Shown in pieces: positions 9,386 to 20,633 of a stretch of DNA of 28,282 bases. Each line of letters starts with the position of its first letter. The stretch's first letter is position 1. Source of the DNA: Porphyra umbilicalis (Eukaryota > Rhodophyta > Bangiophyceae > Bangiales > Bangiaceae); NCBI GenBank assembly GCA_002049455.2, contig KV919294.1:1-28282 (forward strand), given 5' to 3'. Made by a program: the position numbers and the translations under genes. Under the pieces are notes generated by a model. That model was not told the DNA's origin, did not search any database, and saw only the letters and a program-made list of their open reading frames with translations.

Positions 9386-10848
9386 TTAAAAGTAGAAAGG
9401 TGGCGTGTACGCGCCGTCAATGCCCGTCTGGGGCTTGGCGTCAACGCCCCCTCCGAGGAGCACGTCGAGATCATGCTGGGGTAGCGCCCCAACCGAGTTG
9501 CCCGGCGACAGAGGGGACGTTGGCACGCCAACGTCAAGCCCCCACCCGCCTTGCTCGGTTGCCGGGAGCGGACCGCATGGGCCTTGCGCCGCACTCGTGC
9601 CCGGGACGTCGGTCGGGCCCGCCCAGCAAGTTGGCGCTGGCGGGTCGGGGGCCATCAACGCTGCCGCCAGCAGAGACACATCGAGGCCTTGGGGGACTGA
9701 CGCAAACGACGCGCCAGGGCCGTCCATGGCGTCAAATGGCCCGGGAAGGGTTAGGTGGAGTTTTGGCGAGCCAGTTGGCACGGACGGCATCCAACTCGAC
9801 GCTGGCGGTGGTGGCTGTAGTGGTACCGATGGCGGCGGTGAGTGCTTCCTCGCGGATACAAAGGAGCAGGAGCCGGTGCCAACCGATGGGTTGCCGCCGT
9901 CGTGGCGCGGTGGCGTCGGCGTGACGTACAATGATGGGTGGGAGGGGTGCCCACCGGTTGGTGGCCGCCGTGGGGGGGCGCTCATCGGCTGCGGGCCCAT
10001 GGTGCGCTGTCCAGTGTTGGGGGGAAAGACGAGCGTGCGATTGACCGTCGACACGCCGCAGGCGGCGCTGTAGCATGTCGGAGACCGGGGCGCCGACGGC
10101 GCCGAAGAGCCAGCGTCGGGCCCCCCCGTGTACGACAGGTCGGTCAACCCCGACGTTGATGCAGACATCGACGGCCCCCCGAGGAGGCCGGCGGGCGGCG
10201 ACGATGAGCCCGACCCCCCGGCCTCGTCCTCCTCCCCTCGGCGGCGGAGCGTCGAATTCCACCGGTTCTTGATGTTGTTGTCCGTCCGCCCCGGCAGGTG
10301 CTTGCTGATCTTGGCCCACGCGTTGCCCAGCCGCCCGTGCAGCTCCAGCAGCGTCTCGTCTTCGGTGGCCGTCCAAGCCGCCTTGACAATCGCGGGGTCA
10401 AGGTGGTTGAGCCACCGCTCCCGGCACTGCTTGCCGGTGCGCCCGCGGAGGGTGGCGGCAATCACCGCCCAGTTGCGTGCGCCAGCCTTGCGGACGAGGG
10501 TGCGGAGGGTGGCGTCTTCGGCAGCCGACCATGGGCCTTTGGTGATGCGGGAGGCGACCGAGCCGCCGCGGACCTTGCCGGCAAACGTGCGGATCTCTGG
10601 GGGGGGGGGGGGGGGAGGGGGGAGGGCGCCTCGCACCCTTCGAGAGGTTGTTGTTGACCCCGGCCTTGGCAGGAGGCGCCCAGCGCGTCCGTGTCGGGCA
10701 GCGGCGACGGCGGGGGCGGTGATCGCCGTTCCCCGCCCATGAGGGCGTTGTGGGACGCCGCGTAGGAGGAGGTGCCGGTCAACAACAGCGGCGACGGGGG
10801 GGACGGCACGTACGGGTCGCCGCCGACGCCGTCAAAGACCGGCTCCAT
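9386..10848 (-). CDS. R2R3-MYB transcription factor, two exons
   Basis: Proposed exons on the minus strand are 10848-10659 and 10596-9386 (1401 nt, 466 aa). The start is the ATG at 10848 ([10 protein letters not shown]). The exon containing the MYB repeats has no ATG of its own upstream, which supports splicing. R2 (about 83-131) has Trp at 86, 106 and 125; R3 (about 135-182) has Trp at 138, 157 and 176, with the recognition-helix sequences [11 protein letters not shown] and [11 protein letters not shown]. This predicts a nuclear sequence-specific DNA-binding regulator. R3 keeps Trp at its first position, where land-plant R2R3-MYBs usually have Phe or Ile, so it looks ancestral. The remaining 280 residues are Pro/Ser/Gly-rich and probably disordered, with a short hydrophobic acidic C-terminal segment ([10 protein letters not shown]) that could be an activation motif. 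It ends FYF-stop (TAA). The exact intron ends are my inference. Confidence 0.85.
10597..10658 (-). other. Intron of the MYB gene with a pure-C polypyrimidine tract
   Basis: Read on the minus strand the segment begins GTCAAC and ends in a run of six C, T, seventeen C, AG. Removing these 62 bases joins the exons in frame through a G|AG (Glu) codon. The alternative donor GTGCGAG at 10636 would leave the frame wrong for either available AG. The donor is weak, and a length error in the C run could mimic the frame change. Confidence 0.6.
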
Positions 10849-12400
10849 GGTGCTGCCGCGTGCTGTGATCGGGGAGACGGGTCCGTGCGGGGGGCAGCGG
10901 TGGGTAGCTAGGGCACGAGGGACTGACGCAACACAAAGAGACGGCACGGCGGACGCGAAAAGCTCCCGACACACCGGCGCCGACGGCCACGCGTCGATTG
11001 TGAGGGGCGAGTGCGTATAAAGCCACCGCGGGGCTACCACGCCGACACGTCTCGAATCGCCGTGCGGCTGGCGGCGCTGCTCGCTCGCCGCACGACCGGG
11101 CGCGCGTCTCCCTACGGCTCCCCCACTTCGCCTCCCCACCACCGCCCCATACACCGCCGCCCCCGTCCCCAAAAGCCCGGACACAGACGGCCGGTCGGCT
11201 GCTCCCACACGCCGCCCAAAAGCTATCGCCCCTACACGACTGGCGAAAAAGCGAGGGGGGGGTGTGGGGCAAGCCCACTAGCCGAACGGACGGGGCCGTG
11301 CCCACAGCGGAGTGGCAACGGGAGGGGGTTGAAGCATCAAGGCGCCGGCCCGCGCCCCACGCGGGGGGGGAGTGTGTGCTGCACGCGCGTCCCTTTGGGG
11401 CGGACACGGGGGTGGGATGGTTGGGGAGACGATCATTGTTTGATAGCTGTGGCGCTCCCCAAGCGGCGCCATTGGCGGTTGCACCGACGCCGCATGGCAC
11501 GCGCGCGGCGGCTGACAAGCCGCGGTGCTTGCACTCGAGCCCCCGTTCGACGGCCGACGCCGCTGTCGCCGCTGGCCACCGCGGCAGCCCGCGGCCGCCG
11601 CCGCCCCAGCGTGTGGCTTGGCCAGAGGGGCGACACCGCTGGGCCAGCGGGTGAGAACGGTGGGGGGGGCACCGGGGGGGGGGGGGTCTGCGCTGTGTGC
11701 CCTTCTGGCCCATGACACGCGGAGGGGGTGGATCCAGCACCGCTCTGCGGCCTGCCCAGACAGGGAGGAGAGCGGGCCGCCGCGGATGTCCTCCTCTGCC
11801 TGGAAGGACCGCGGCGGAGCGGCCAACAACCTTCTGTTATTTCCCGACCGCGGCAACAACCGTGGCAGGGTACAGATGCCAAGGCTGACGGCGCTGTGTT
11901 TGGGGGCGGGCGAGGAGGCCCACTCTCGCAGCGCCGCGAGTGGTCGCGTTCGAGAGCACGCTGTGGGTCTCAGATGATCGCGGTTTTTGCTGTTGATCAG
12001 GGGGAACAGGTGCAACACCATCGTTTGGGCGGAAGGGCACGCACTGCCCGCCAGGCTTCTGTCAACCTTCTTTGAGGCAAGACACTCTCTCATATGGCAA
12101 GGCAGCCTAAACAACGCCCCTCTGGTGCAACCCGTCGCGTTTGCGGTGATTGGCCATCGGGAGCTCCCTCCTGGGCCGGCGTGATCTGGACTGGGCGTTG
12201 GCGACAGGTGATTGGCTGGTCCGGGAAACTCTCCGAGGGCCCTTACATGCCGAGCTGCCGCTTGGACAGGCGGCGGCACTCGCCTGTCCCGGCCCTCGAG
12301 TGGTCGTTCCTGGGCCCGCGCTTGCTGCCTCTTTGGGACCGCCGACGGGGGACGGAATCGCGCTGGCGGCGACACGCGGAGCACAGTGAAGCACGTGGGC
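10849..12400. other. GC-rich stretch upstream of the MYB gene, no supported gene
   Basis: The first few hundred bases are the MYB promoter and leader. A TATAAA at 11016-11021 is on the plus strand, thus in the wrong orientation for MYB, and no plus-strand gene with recognisable content follows. The long minus-strand frame over 11278-12384 has no motif and looks like a by-product of GC-rich DNA. Several G-runs of 8 or more occur (for example near 11235, 11365 and 11680). Confidence 0.4.
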
Positions 12401-15400
12401 CGTGACCGTCAGTCAGCTGTCGCTCGCATCGCCCTACAGGCTGTGCTCCAATCTGTGCCACAGGCTCTGCCTAAGACTGGGTCCGGCCACGCCAGGACAG
12501 AGACAACACCTTCGCGGTCACGGGTCAGGATCAGAGCCGAGACGGGCCACCTGACACCGTCCCAGAACCCACTGAATGGCACGATCGATCGTTTTCCGCA
12601 ATACAATGAGGTATCCGGACGATTCTCAAAACTTGATATATCATGACGGAGTGTCCTCCAGAGTTAGATTGAAGCGTGAAAGATATAGAGTTTTTTCTAA
12701 TTACACTCATTCTACTACAGAGCACAATGATGTATTTCAGCTCGAGACACGGTCATGTTCAGGTCCTTTGTCTGTCAGCGGAAAGCCTGGTCAAAGAGTC
12801 AGTCGGTCTCTAGCCGTGCAGGGCGTTTGTGATGAAGATGAGGAGGTCGTTGATGACAAGACTCTCGGGCAGCAGAAGAGATAGCAAGAGAAGAACTCCG
12901 TGCACTTACGAGGCATTCATATTCAACCAACGGCGTGCATCAGGGTGGAGCGATAATGGGGCGCTTTGGCTTGCGCACACTGTTCGACATCTCTGGTAAC
13001 GACTGCCAAAGTTTTCAGGCCGACGTGCGTGCTGGCTGCGAGGCGTGGCGGCAAGCTGCATTTCTCATTGCCTCTGCTTACTTATCATGTGGATGGTCAA
13101 ACAACAGTTGTCTGCTCATTTTCTCTCGAGAGCATCATCGCCAGGAAAAATCTTTCCGGAAGATCCCGTCGCGGCTCTTCTTGAATTGGAAATCGAACTC
13201 CTCAATTGGCGGTGTGGTCGGAGGCCCCATCAGCCTGGATGCCGGGCGGATCATTTCAGAAGCTGATTCGTCATCCTTGAACCCTTGTCGTGTCCCAGAT
13301 GGCCTTGGTGCGGATGGTTCCGAGTGCTTTCCTGTGCCAGGGACAGCACGTGCGTGCCGCCTCCTCGCATTTTTTTGCGGTGTTCGTCCTGCCAGCTGTG
13401 TCTTTCTGCTGAGCCGCTCAATCCGCGGCTTGCACGGCCTCGCGGTGATCTGCGGCAGCTTAGTTGTCAGCCAGTTGACCACTCAAACACAGGGCGATTC
13501 TTTGGAGGACCCCCCCCGACATGCACCTTGCAGTGGCCTTTTCCAGGCCTGACATTCTCAGGCCAGCCGGAAATGGTGGTCCTCTGAGCGGAATGACGCG
13601 CCGGAGCTGGAGATAAGCCGCAAGGACGTCGATTTGTGGACGAACTGTCGAGGAACTGCGAGAGAGGGCGCAAGAGTTGGTGGCTGACATTTCATGGGGT
13701 GACCCACAGTTTGGTGCAGAGAAAATCTCCAGCTGTCGTGAGCGACACGAAACCAATCGCCATGACGGCTAAGGGTCTCCATGATCCAATCGTCAATCAA
13801 TATTGGCCGCGTCACCGCGTGTGTGGCTGTTGTTGGCCAGCTGCACGGGCTGCTGACTGTGGGAAGGTTGTCAATGCCTACGGCGTAGCGTACGCGACAT
13901 GGTCGTTCTACAGCTAGGCCCCCTCCGTAAGATGCAGACGTCAGAACTATTTTGCGACGCGCAGGGAAGCGGAGACCGGGTTTAGGGGCGGTGCTCCACA
14001 CCCAGTTAAGACTGGCCGATGCGAGTCTTACGGCTTTTCAACTCGTTTCCGGACAATACGGACATTCTATTGGACGATCATTCACTGTCCACTACAGAAA
14101 CGACAGGGCATTGGGCAATACAACAAATACTACAACTACTCTGCACTTTTAGGCGTTTCTTCTCTCTCACCAAGCAGCTTCCGCGCTGCCCTCCGCGCCT
14201 GGCCATTCTGCAGCGTCTGAAGGACACGTGGCGTATCTCCTGCGCGACACACAATGTGAAAGTGGGATGGATGGTGCGCATTTACTCGGCCTCGTCACAT
14301 GATTCCGAGCGATCCCCGCCTCCATGGGGTCGCGCACGCAGCTGAAAGATGAAGTCGACAGAAGTGCGTGACGCGTAGTGTTCGCACATGTCTCGGCTCC
14401 GACGTACAGAAAATGAGGACAAAAGGCACTCTGATGGGGTTACTTCTTTGACGCCGAGCAGGGGCGCTCTGCACTCCATCCCATTGGCCATATCTAAATA
14501 GTATCAAGGGTGGATGCGCATGGACACCTCCCTCCTCGCCCCCTACCCCACTCCGTCCAGGGCAGCTGAAGCCTCTACTTGATAGTTTCATCTCGTGGTG
14601 CACCCTCCGCCGTGCCACGTCCTCCTGTCGCCGCATCCAATCGCCACCACGCCTTCGCCCCACCACCTCCCCCCCCACTGCTCCACCAGCCCCTCCCCCC
14701 CTGCCCCACGCACCGCCCCTGCCGATGTCTGAATGACAACAACACATGACCGTGGCCACAGAGAGCAAGAAATAGCCAGCCAGTGTAACGACAAGCAGAG
14801 ATAAGTGACAAAAAAGGCACTGCATCGGGCAACAAGAGGTCAAATACGCACACCGGGGCCATCGAGTTAGATCTCGCGGAGCACTCGATGCTTGGTAGGG
14901 CCGCCATACCACGCTGATGCTGATGGAACAAACGCCGAATCACATAAACGAATGCTTCATACCGCTTCAAGGGGGGATTGGGGGGGGGGAGACTCGTCCC
15001 GGCACCACTCTCCACGCACAAGCGACGAAATGGCACAAACAACGGGCAAACAGCATCGCGTGCTCCCATGTATTGTGGTAGAGGCGGGGGAACTCGGAGG
15101 GAGCAGTACAAGTGGTGGGAGAGGGGGGGACGGACGGTGACGAGCGTTGGCAGCGGTGGACTCCGTGGTGGTGGTGGGGGGCAGGACGACTGCCGGGTTG
15201 TTCCTGAGGGGTGAGATTGACTGTTTTCTGTAAGTAAACGGGCGACGTGGCCTCTGAAGGTTCAAAACTTTCAACCCAGAAGACTCGGCTTAACTAGGTG
15301 TGGCTCAGCGCCTTGAGACGGTTCGGATGGTATGAAGTTGACTAACCGGACAACGCGCTCTTCCGCTGCGCAAACTGTTGTGGGCGAAGTCGTACTTTCC

Positions 15401-16160
15401 GGCACAATCCCGGCGGGTCCGCAAGCTTTTTACGGAGCATTTTACAAGATTTTCGCGTTTGCGCGTGAACATACGGTAAGCACCACTGCGCTGTCATGCA
15501 GGGTGCGGCCGAGGCCACGCGCACCACATTCTGACCCTGAGCACTGACCACTCGCCCGAGATCCAGCCCTGAGTGCGAGCCCTGCTTCAACTGGTTCGGT
15601 CTTGGTGGGTCCGCAGACTGCGGTGGTCCGCTCACTTGCAGATCCCGATCCCGCAAAACGATCCCACTGCGTCTGGTCGCCCCCTCCAGATCACTACCGC
15701 ACGGCGCGCAGGTGTCCGTCCAATCTCTGGACATCGTGCCATCATTGGATGGAGGGCGGTCGAAGCGCGAGCGCTACGGGCCTGCAATTGAGCCGGCCGC
15801 CACCTGTCGAGGTTTCCACGTGCCTGGCATCCGCAGCAATCAGCATGCAAGTGTCCAGTTCGGGACCACAATGCCCCTTCTACCGGTGGCCTCGCGCCAT
15901 GCACGCGGATCGCCGACCTGGGCACGTGGTCCCCCAAAAGCCTTCCACACACAGTGCAGGAACCACGTCTCAATCGACGCCTTGTGCGTGCGCGTTGTCA
16001 TTCGGCCATGGCGCACAAAGATATTTTTTGAATCGTGGTCCTCTGAACGGACGAGTGCTTCTAGACCGGTCTTGCAGAGCCGCGCCCGCGCGCTCCCATC
16101 ACGCGTGGGTGGGTTGTAGGGAAAGCAGAGTTTGGCGGTCTGCGCTATCCACATCCCGAC
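12401..16160. other. Gene-poor, less GC-rich stretch, probably decayed repeats
   Basis: All frames are short and none shows a recognisable domain. Base composition is clearly less GC-rich than in the flanking gene regions; 12600-12760 is almost balanced. A C-rich strand segment lies at about 14515-14720 and a G-rich one at 15105-15190. I judge this to be old, unrecognisable mobile-element or intergenic DNA. Confidence 0.35.
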
Positions 16161-16240
16161 CTGCCGGCTGTCAAAGGATGGCGTTGGATTGTAAACCGAG
16201 CTACCAGCTGTCACAGGATGGCGTCCGGTTGTAAACTATG
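16161..16240. repeat. Two tandem copies of a 40-bp unit
   Basis: 16161-16200 and 16201-16240 align without gaps at about 31 of 40 positions, sharing the cores GCTGTCA, AGGATGGCGT and TTGTAAAC. Only two copies are seen. They lie about 30 bases upstream of the decayed MITE. Confidence 0.75.
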
Positions 16241-16269
16241 GAGCTGGTCGCGCGAGCAGGTGTTATGGT

Positions 16270-16406
16270 CAGCTGCGTTCTCCTTATACGAGAATCGTTG
16301 ACAAGAAAGTGTGGGTCGCGAGTCTTCCATTCCAGTCCGTGTAGGCCCCTTTTTATTCATATTGAGCTGAATTAGCTGTCTTTCGTAACGAGAACCTTCC
16401 GTACTG
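16270..16406. mobile_element. Decayed MITE copy, same family as the element at 27829-27958
   Basis: This non-coding segment aligns end to end with the intact element at 27829-27958. The central 36 bases (16312-16347) are identical to 27870-27905. Its left end, CAGCTGCGTTCTCC, matches the family terminus CAGTGCGTTCTCG with one inserted base. The right end keeps TAACGAGAAC but is altered towards the tip, ending ACTG. No TA duplication remains. It is a non-autonomous element with no coding capacity. Confidence 0.8.
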
Positions 16407-18209
16407 CAGGAGAGGCGGACAAGGGAGTGGATCCCGAGCTTTGAGTGTGCGCTTTTGTGCTACCCCCCATCCTCCGCCTCCTCTGTGCGGGCTTGTTGAT
16501 GGCCTGCTGGCCTCTTCCTTTGCGCTATCACCTTCGCTGCCTCCCCGTTCCAGTTGGGAGCGCGTAGCCGACGCGGATTGGGAGAGTCTCGACGCCACAG
16601 TTGCAACCGTCGCCCCCAGCAGACAGCGTCAGAAATATCGACGTGCCGCACGGGAGTTGCCGCCGATCACCCTTCAGTTCGGAGGCGTCGCCCCAAACAA
16701 GAGTTTCTCCCGTTCTTGACGAGTTCGGCGTAGCTGAGGTTCCGGTCACCAGGCTCTGTAGCCTCCACTTAGATTGCCTCGTGGAAAGAGTGTCATACCT
16801 ACCAGTCCTGCATCAGAAATACCAATGGAGTATCAAGTACATTTCGAGCGTGAGGCACGACGTCTCCCTCGACCCTCGATCATCTGACGTTGCTGCACGG
16901 CGGTTCCTACCCCTGGACGGACGGCGTGGACGTGGGTCACGCCTAGTTAAGGCCCAGTGTATCCGCTCTTACGGGTTTTTGAAGGCTTTGCTGCACATGG
17001 TTGGCTCCTACATCCAAATGCAACTTCTCATTGGGCGACTGCCTTCATGTCAGTTATTTTCTATCGTCTGTTGAAAGGAAGCGTACTTATTTCGCCAGAT
17101 CGCGACGTGGCCAATCCCACCAGCGCTCAAGGACCAGCACGGGACGATGGCGAGCGAATCGCTTTCGGTCGTTGCGCGAATCTTGAATAGGTCGCGTTGG
17201 AGGTTGGCACAACGGAATCGAGCTCGCACCAACGAGTGCCTGGCGCTCCGGCGGCAAAAACGGCATAGCTCCGCCCCTACTGGACCATGTGAGCTCCTCT
17301 TGAGCTTCATACGCTGGGCTTCAACTCACGATGCTATGCATGCGCACCACGTCGAAGAACAGTGGCACACAAAAAAGATAGTCGGAGAGCCCCTGGCGCC
17401 CGTTTCTCGGGCCATATGGGGTCGGCAAAGAGGGGGAACCTATGGAATACACTTTCTGAGGCCATATTCGTGCTCAGCGCACATGCTTTACCCGGAGTGG
17501 CATAGGGGGAGGTCCCAAAACACCGACGGTCGGTGATAACGACCCCCCCCCCCCCCCTGGTGCGATTTTGGTAGGCCGCACTAGTGCAAGGCAGGTCATA
17601 ACTCCTGCTGTGTTGGTCCGTTGGTGGGTTTCTGTAGCTCGATGCGTGCGTCTCGACGCCTCTATGCTGAGGATATCAGAACCGCTTGTGCATTATGTCG
17701 CACACGAAAGGTAGGCATGGTGCCCCGGGCGCCCGTTTATGTAGGTTTCAGGAGAAGGCGCGCGCAGTCGACGCAAAGGTACGCCCATATCGTGCCTCCA
17801 AAGGACTGCACGACGTCTACTGTGGTTGCCCTGTTTCCCATTCACAATAACCAGAAAAAAGGGGGGGGGGTACGTAGATAGTACGCGGAAAATGTGAGTG
17901 TCTCTGTTGCAGTCTGCAGGACCCAGCCGCTCCCCCCCCTCCCCCCGCTCCGCTGCGGGCTGCTCCTCACAAAACGGTCGCACTTACATCCGGTCTCCAT
18001 CGTCGTCCGCCATATTGCACCCCTCCACAGCAGGAAGACAACCAGTCGGCGATCGTATGGGCTCGGGGGCCTCTGGAACGCCTGCAGGCGACCGGCGTGG
18101 AAACGAGCGGGCAAAAAAACGCGGGCAACACGTGATCCGGCGGATCACGGCTCAATCCATTGCTCATCCTCTCCGGTCAGCCACCCCTCTCACAGGGGCA
18201 TTGAAGGCC

Positions 18210-18230
18210 TATAAAATTGGGACGCGTCCC
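18210..18230 (+). promoter_or_regulatory. TATAAAA box followed by a perfect 12-bp palindrome
   Basis: TATAAAA at 18210-18216 is followed after two bases by GGGACGCGTCCC (18219-18230), identical to its own reverse complement. The layout is that of a core promoter with a dimer-binding operator-like site next to it. No supported gene follows on the plus strand, so it may be a relic promoter of a mobile element or chance. Confidence 0.35.
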
Positions 18231-18756
18231 AAATCGCCCTCGACCAGTGGTATTTTAGCACGTTGCAGCTCTGTCGTGTGTAATGCTCAGACCCGTAAGA
18301 GTCACCTTAACTAGGCGTGGGGTTGGATGCGTCGTGGGGCATGAACAGCTGCTCACAAATGCATTGACTACACATTGAATAGTTGTTCGGAATGCTCGTA
18401 GCCTGAACCCCTCGACAGGAAAGGTATGGCTGTTGGTGTGGTGATGGGCTGTCGCGCCTGCTGAGACCCAGTCCGTGGCCGACGCAATCGGATTGCAAGA
18501 AGATGAGACGCACCTGTGTTCGCGACGACGTCGAGTCGGAGAAATTGCAATGTCAACGGATCTGTAATTGTACTGATCCTGATGAAACTCCAAGCCCCTG
18601 GTGCAAAGACCCAGTCGTGGACCTCCCAGATCCGTGGCCATGTCTGTCTTACACGATCTAGCAATCCTATTGGCCTGCAATAGCTCAGAGCGAAAGAAAT
18701 GCATCGAGACCGTCTCACGACTGCGAAATTGACGGTCAGAGCCTGGCATCGATTGC

Positions 18757-18872
18757 TTCGAACGGAAGTTTCTCCCGTTCTGCCTTCGGTTCGCGAATGG
18801 GAGGGAAAACGGGAGTCGCTCCAGTTCGGACGGCCTCTGAACGGGACCCCCGTTCGGCCTCCCGTTCCAGAT
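18757..18872. repeat. Cluster of short inverted repeats (GAACGGG / CCCGTTC)
   Basis: The heptamer CCCGTTC or its complement occurs several times in about 115 bases, including a near-perfect hairpin GAACGGGACCCCCGTTC at about 18829-18845, with related forms (CGAACGG, AACGGGAG) around it. A similar phrase, TTTCTCCCGTTCT, also occurs at about 16703. The function is unknown. Confidence 0.5.
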
Positions 18873-19541
18873 GCAGTCTTGGTGACGAGGGAACGACAGT
18901 TGGCCACTGTCCCAACATGCAACGTCGCCGGGCCGGGCGACTGGTCTTTCTGCCTACCACGGCTCTTGCCACCGATCGTCCGAACGATGTGAGCGGCGCC
19001 AATGCAGGGGTCTTGTTACAGCATTTTGCGTTCGCAGGGTCGAGTCCCCGCATCGTCGAGAGCCAGACTGGCGGGCGGTGCACGCATGCGGAGGTTCCGA
19101 TCTATTTGCGGTCAGCACAGGTTCGTGTACGAACCACGCAGGACCCGTGTCCTGAGGGGACCAATGGGTGGTCCAGAACATTCCACGTGTGGTCATTGTG
19201 CCTACAGCTGGACAATCCCAGACCGGCGGATCGACGTCTGGGCCAATCAAACGCACAAAAGCTCCTCTTTGACAGTCCGGGACTCTCCGCTTTTTGGCGC
19301 AACGGCAATAGCACAAACCAGTAGTCCACTGCGCTTTGATGGTCTGTTAATTCGTGTCGCCATTGGCTGATAGTGAAAAGTGGTTGGCTACATAGTGACA
19401 CGTCGAGAGACTAGTTATGCTGCAGGGTCAATTGGTGGCTATGAATACTCCACGTAGCAAAATATGATGGATATACGACAATACTACAGCCCAATGCTGC
19501 CCCACTTTGCCATTTTCAACGCTGCACGTCGACGACTATTT

Positions 19542-19561
19542 CCCTGGACTTTAGTCTAGGG
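19542..19561. repeat. 20-bp hairpin
   Basis: CCCTGGACT and AGTCTAGGG pair over nine positions with one mismatch around a two-base TT loop. It stands alone in a gene-free stretch. It could be a decayed transposon end or chance. Confidence 0.35.
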
Positions 19562-20048
19562 TACTTATCAACATGCGCATGGGGTCACACACATAACTTT
19601 TTTTTTTCTCCAGTGCACGCGCGGGAGTACTTGCGGTTGGCCCCGTGTGCACACCTTTTCGGGCGGTACGCAGTGTATCGATCACTGCTGCGGGTCCTTT
19701 GGGCATGGTTCGGTGCGCAACATGCGTCCAGTACTTTCTGTAGCTTTTCTCGTTCGTAGCATGTCAGCCGCGGTCATACGGACGCTGTACGTCGCTTTTC
19801 GTAGGATGTCCGGGTCAGTTGCCTCAGAATGAGGGTGGTGCGTTCAGACCCCCGGAAACGTCGATCTGGTCAGACGCGTGGACTGTATTTTGTGGTTAAG
19901 TCCGGCGATGGCGCTCCACGGGACAACCAAGGCACATTCCGTTCGAATTTTTTAAGCAGACGCTCGCGACCCATCGTCCTGGAGGAGAGGGCTCCCGGAC
20001 GGCCGGCGGGAGCTGCCGACGGCCGCACCACCGCTGTCGTCGGGGTCA

Positions 20049-20633
20049 TCACCGCGGCGGCCGCACACGCCCGACACACCCCCCGCACGCGCGTCGGTGC
20101 GCGACCGCCCGCGACCAACACAGCCGGCGCGCGGTCGGCCGTCGCGCCGACGAGGCGACCAGCCCCACCCACCCCCCCGCGCGCGCGTGTGGGTGTCCCC
20201 GGCGGCGGCCGCAGACGGCGGCCCCGCCCGTTGTGGTGCCCCCCCACTCCTCGCCCCCGCCACTGTCTGACGGGCGACGAGCTCCGCCGCCGTTAGCAGC
20301 GAGGAAGGGCGCCGGCAGCGCCACCGCCGCCTCCCCTGCCGCGGCTGCCGCCGCTGTCGCGCCCGCCATCGCCGCGACTGCGACAGGTGGTGGCTGCGAC
20401 GGCGGCGGCGGCGGCGGCGGGCTGTGGTCCATGGCCCCACCGTCGCCGCTGCCGCCGCTAGCGGGCGTGCGCACCGCCGCCGACGCGCCGGCGGGGGGCG
20501 GCGGCGCGGAGTTCGACGGCGGCCTGCCTGCGGCAGCGGCGGTGGCGCCCAACTGCCGCGGCCGTGGCGACCGGGACGGGTGCGACGGCAGGCCGGCGGC
20601 GGTGTGCACGTCTGGAGGTGCGAGGGTATTCAT
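20049..20633 (-). CDS. Hypothetical low-complexity protein, weakly supported
   Basis: A minus-strand frame of 194 codons starts MNTLAPPDVHTAAGLP. Its first 70 or so codons have G or C in nearly every third position, as expected of real genes here, and they are not merely homopolymeric. After that it becomes poly-Pro and poly-Ala, and the last third, Arg-rich, is probably not coding. It may be the first exon of a gene whose remainder I cannot follow, or may have been cut at the composition boundary near 19975. It starts about 400 bases from the divergent twin-CX9C gene, which would give a shared promoter region. A plus-strand frame (20233-20718) overlaps it and cannot be excluded. Confidence 0.25.
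   Translation of the reverse strand: MNTLAPPDVHTAAGLPSHPSRSPRPRQLGATAAAAGRPPSNSAPPPPAGASAAVRTPASGGSGDGGAMDHSPPPPPPPSQPPPVAVAAMAGATAAAAAAGEAAVALPAPFLAANGGGARRPSDSGGGEEWGGTTTGGAAVCGRRRGHPHARAGGWVGLVASSARRPTARRLCWSRAVAHRRACGGCVGRVRPPR

Larger units (their letters stand above)
16407..19975. other. Gene-poor stretch with palindromes, no supported gene
   Basis: Frames up to about 200 codons occur on both strands but carry no recognisable motif. Local structure includes a run of 15 C at 17543-17557, a TATA box plus palindrome at 18210-18230, clustered GAACGGG/CCCGTTC repeats at 18757-18872 and a hairpin at 19542-19561. It ends where composition rises sharply in GC, near 19975. Confidence 0.35.

Noticed and set aside
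11278..12384. Long minus-strand open frame (368 codons)
   Set aside because: No recognisable motif, overlapping open frames on the other strand, and changing composition along its length.
13164..13230. Short phrase EDPVAALLELEIELLNWR that looks protein-like
   Set aside because: Only about 20 residues, with different frames before and after; no family could be assigned.
19034..19051. tRNA T-arm-like sequence (GGGTCGAGTCCCC)
   Set aside because: The T loop lacks the TTC and no D arm, anticodon arm or acceptor stem can be folded upstream.
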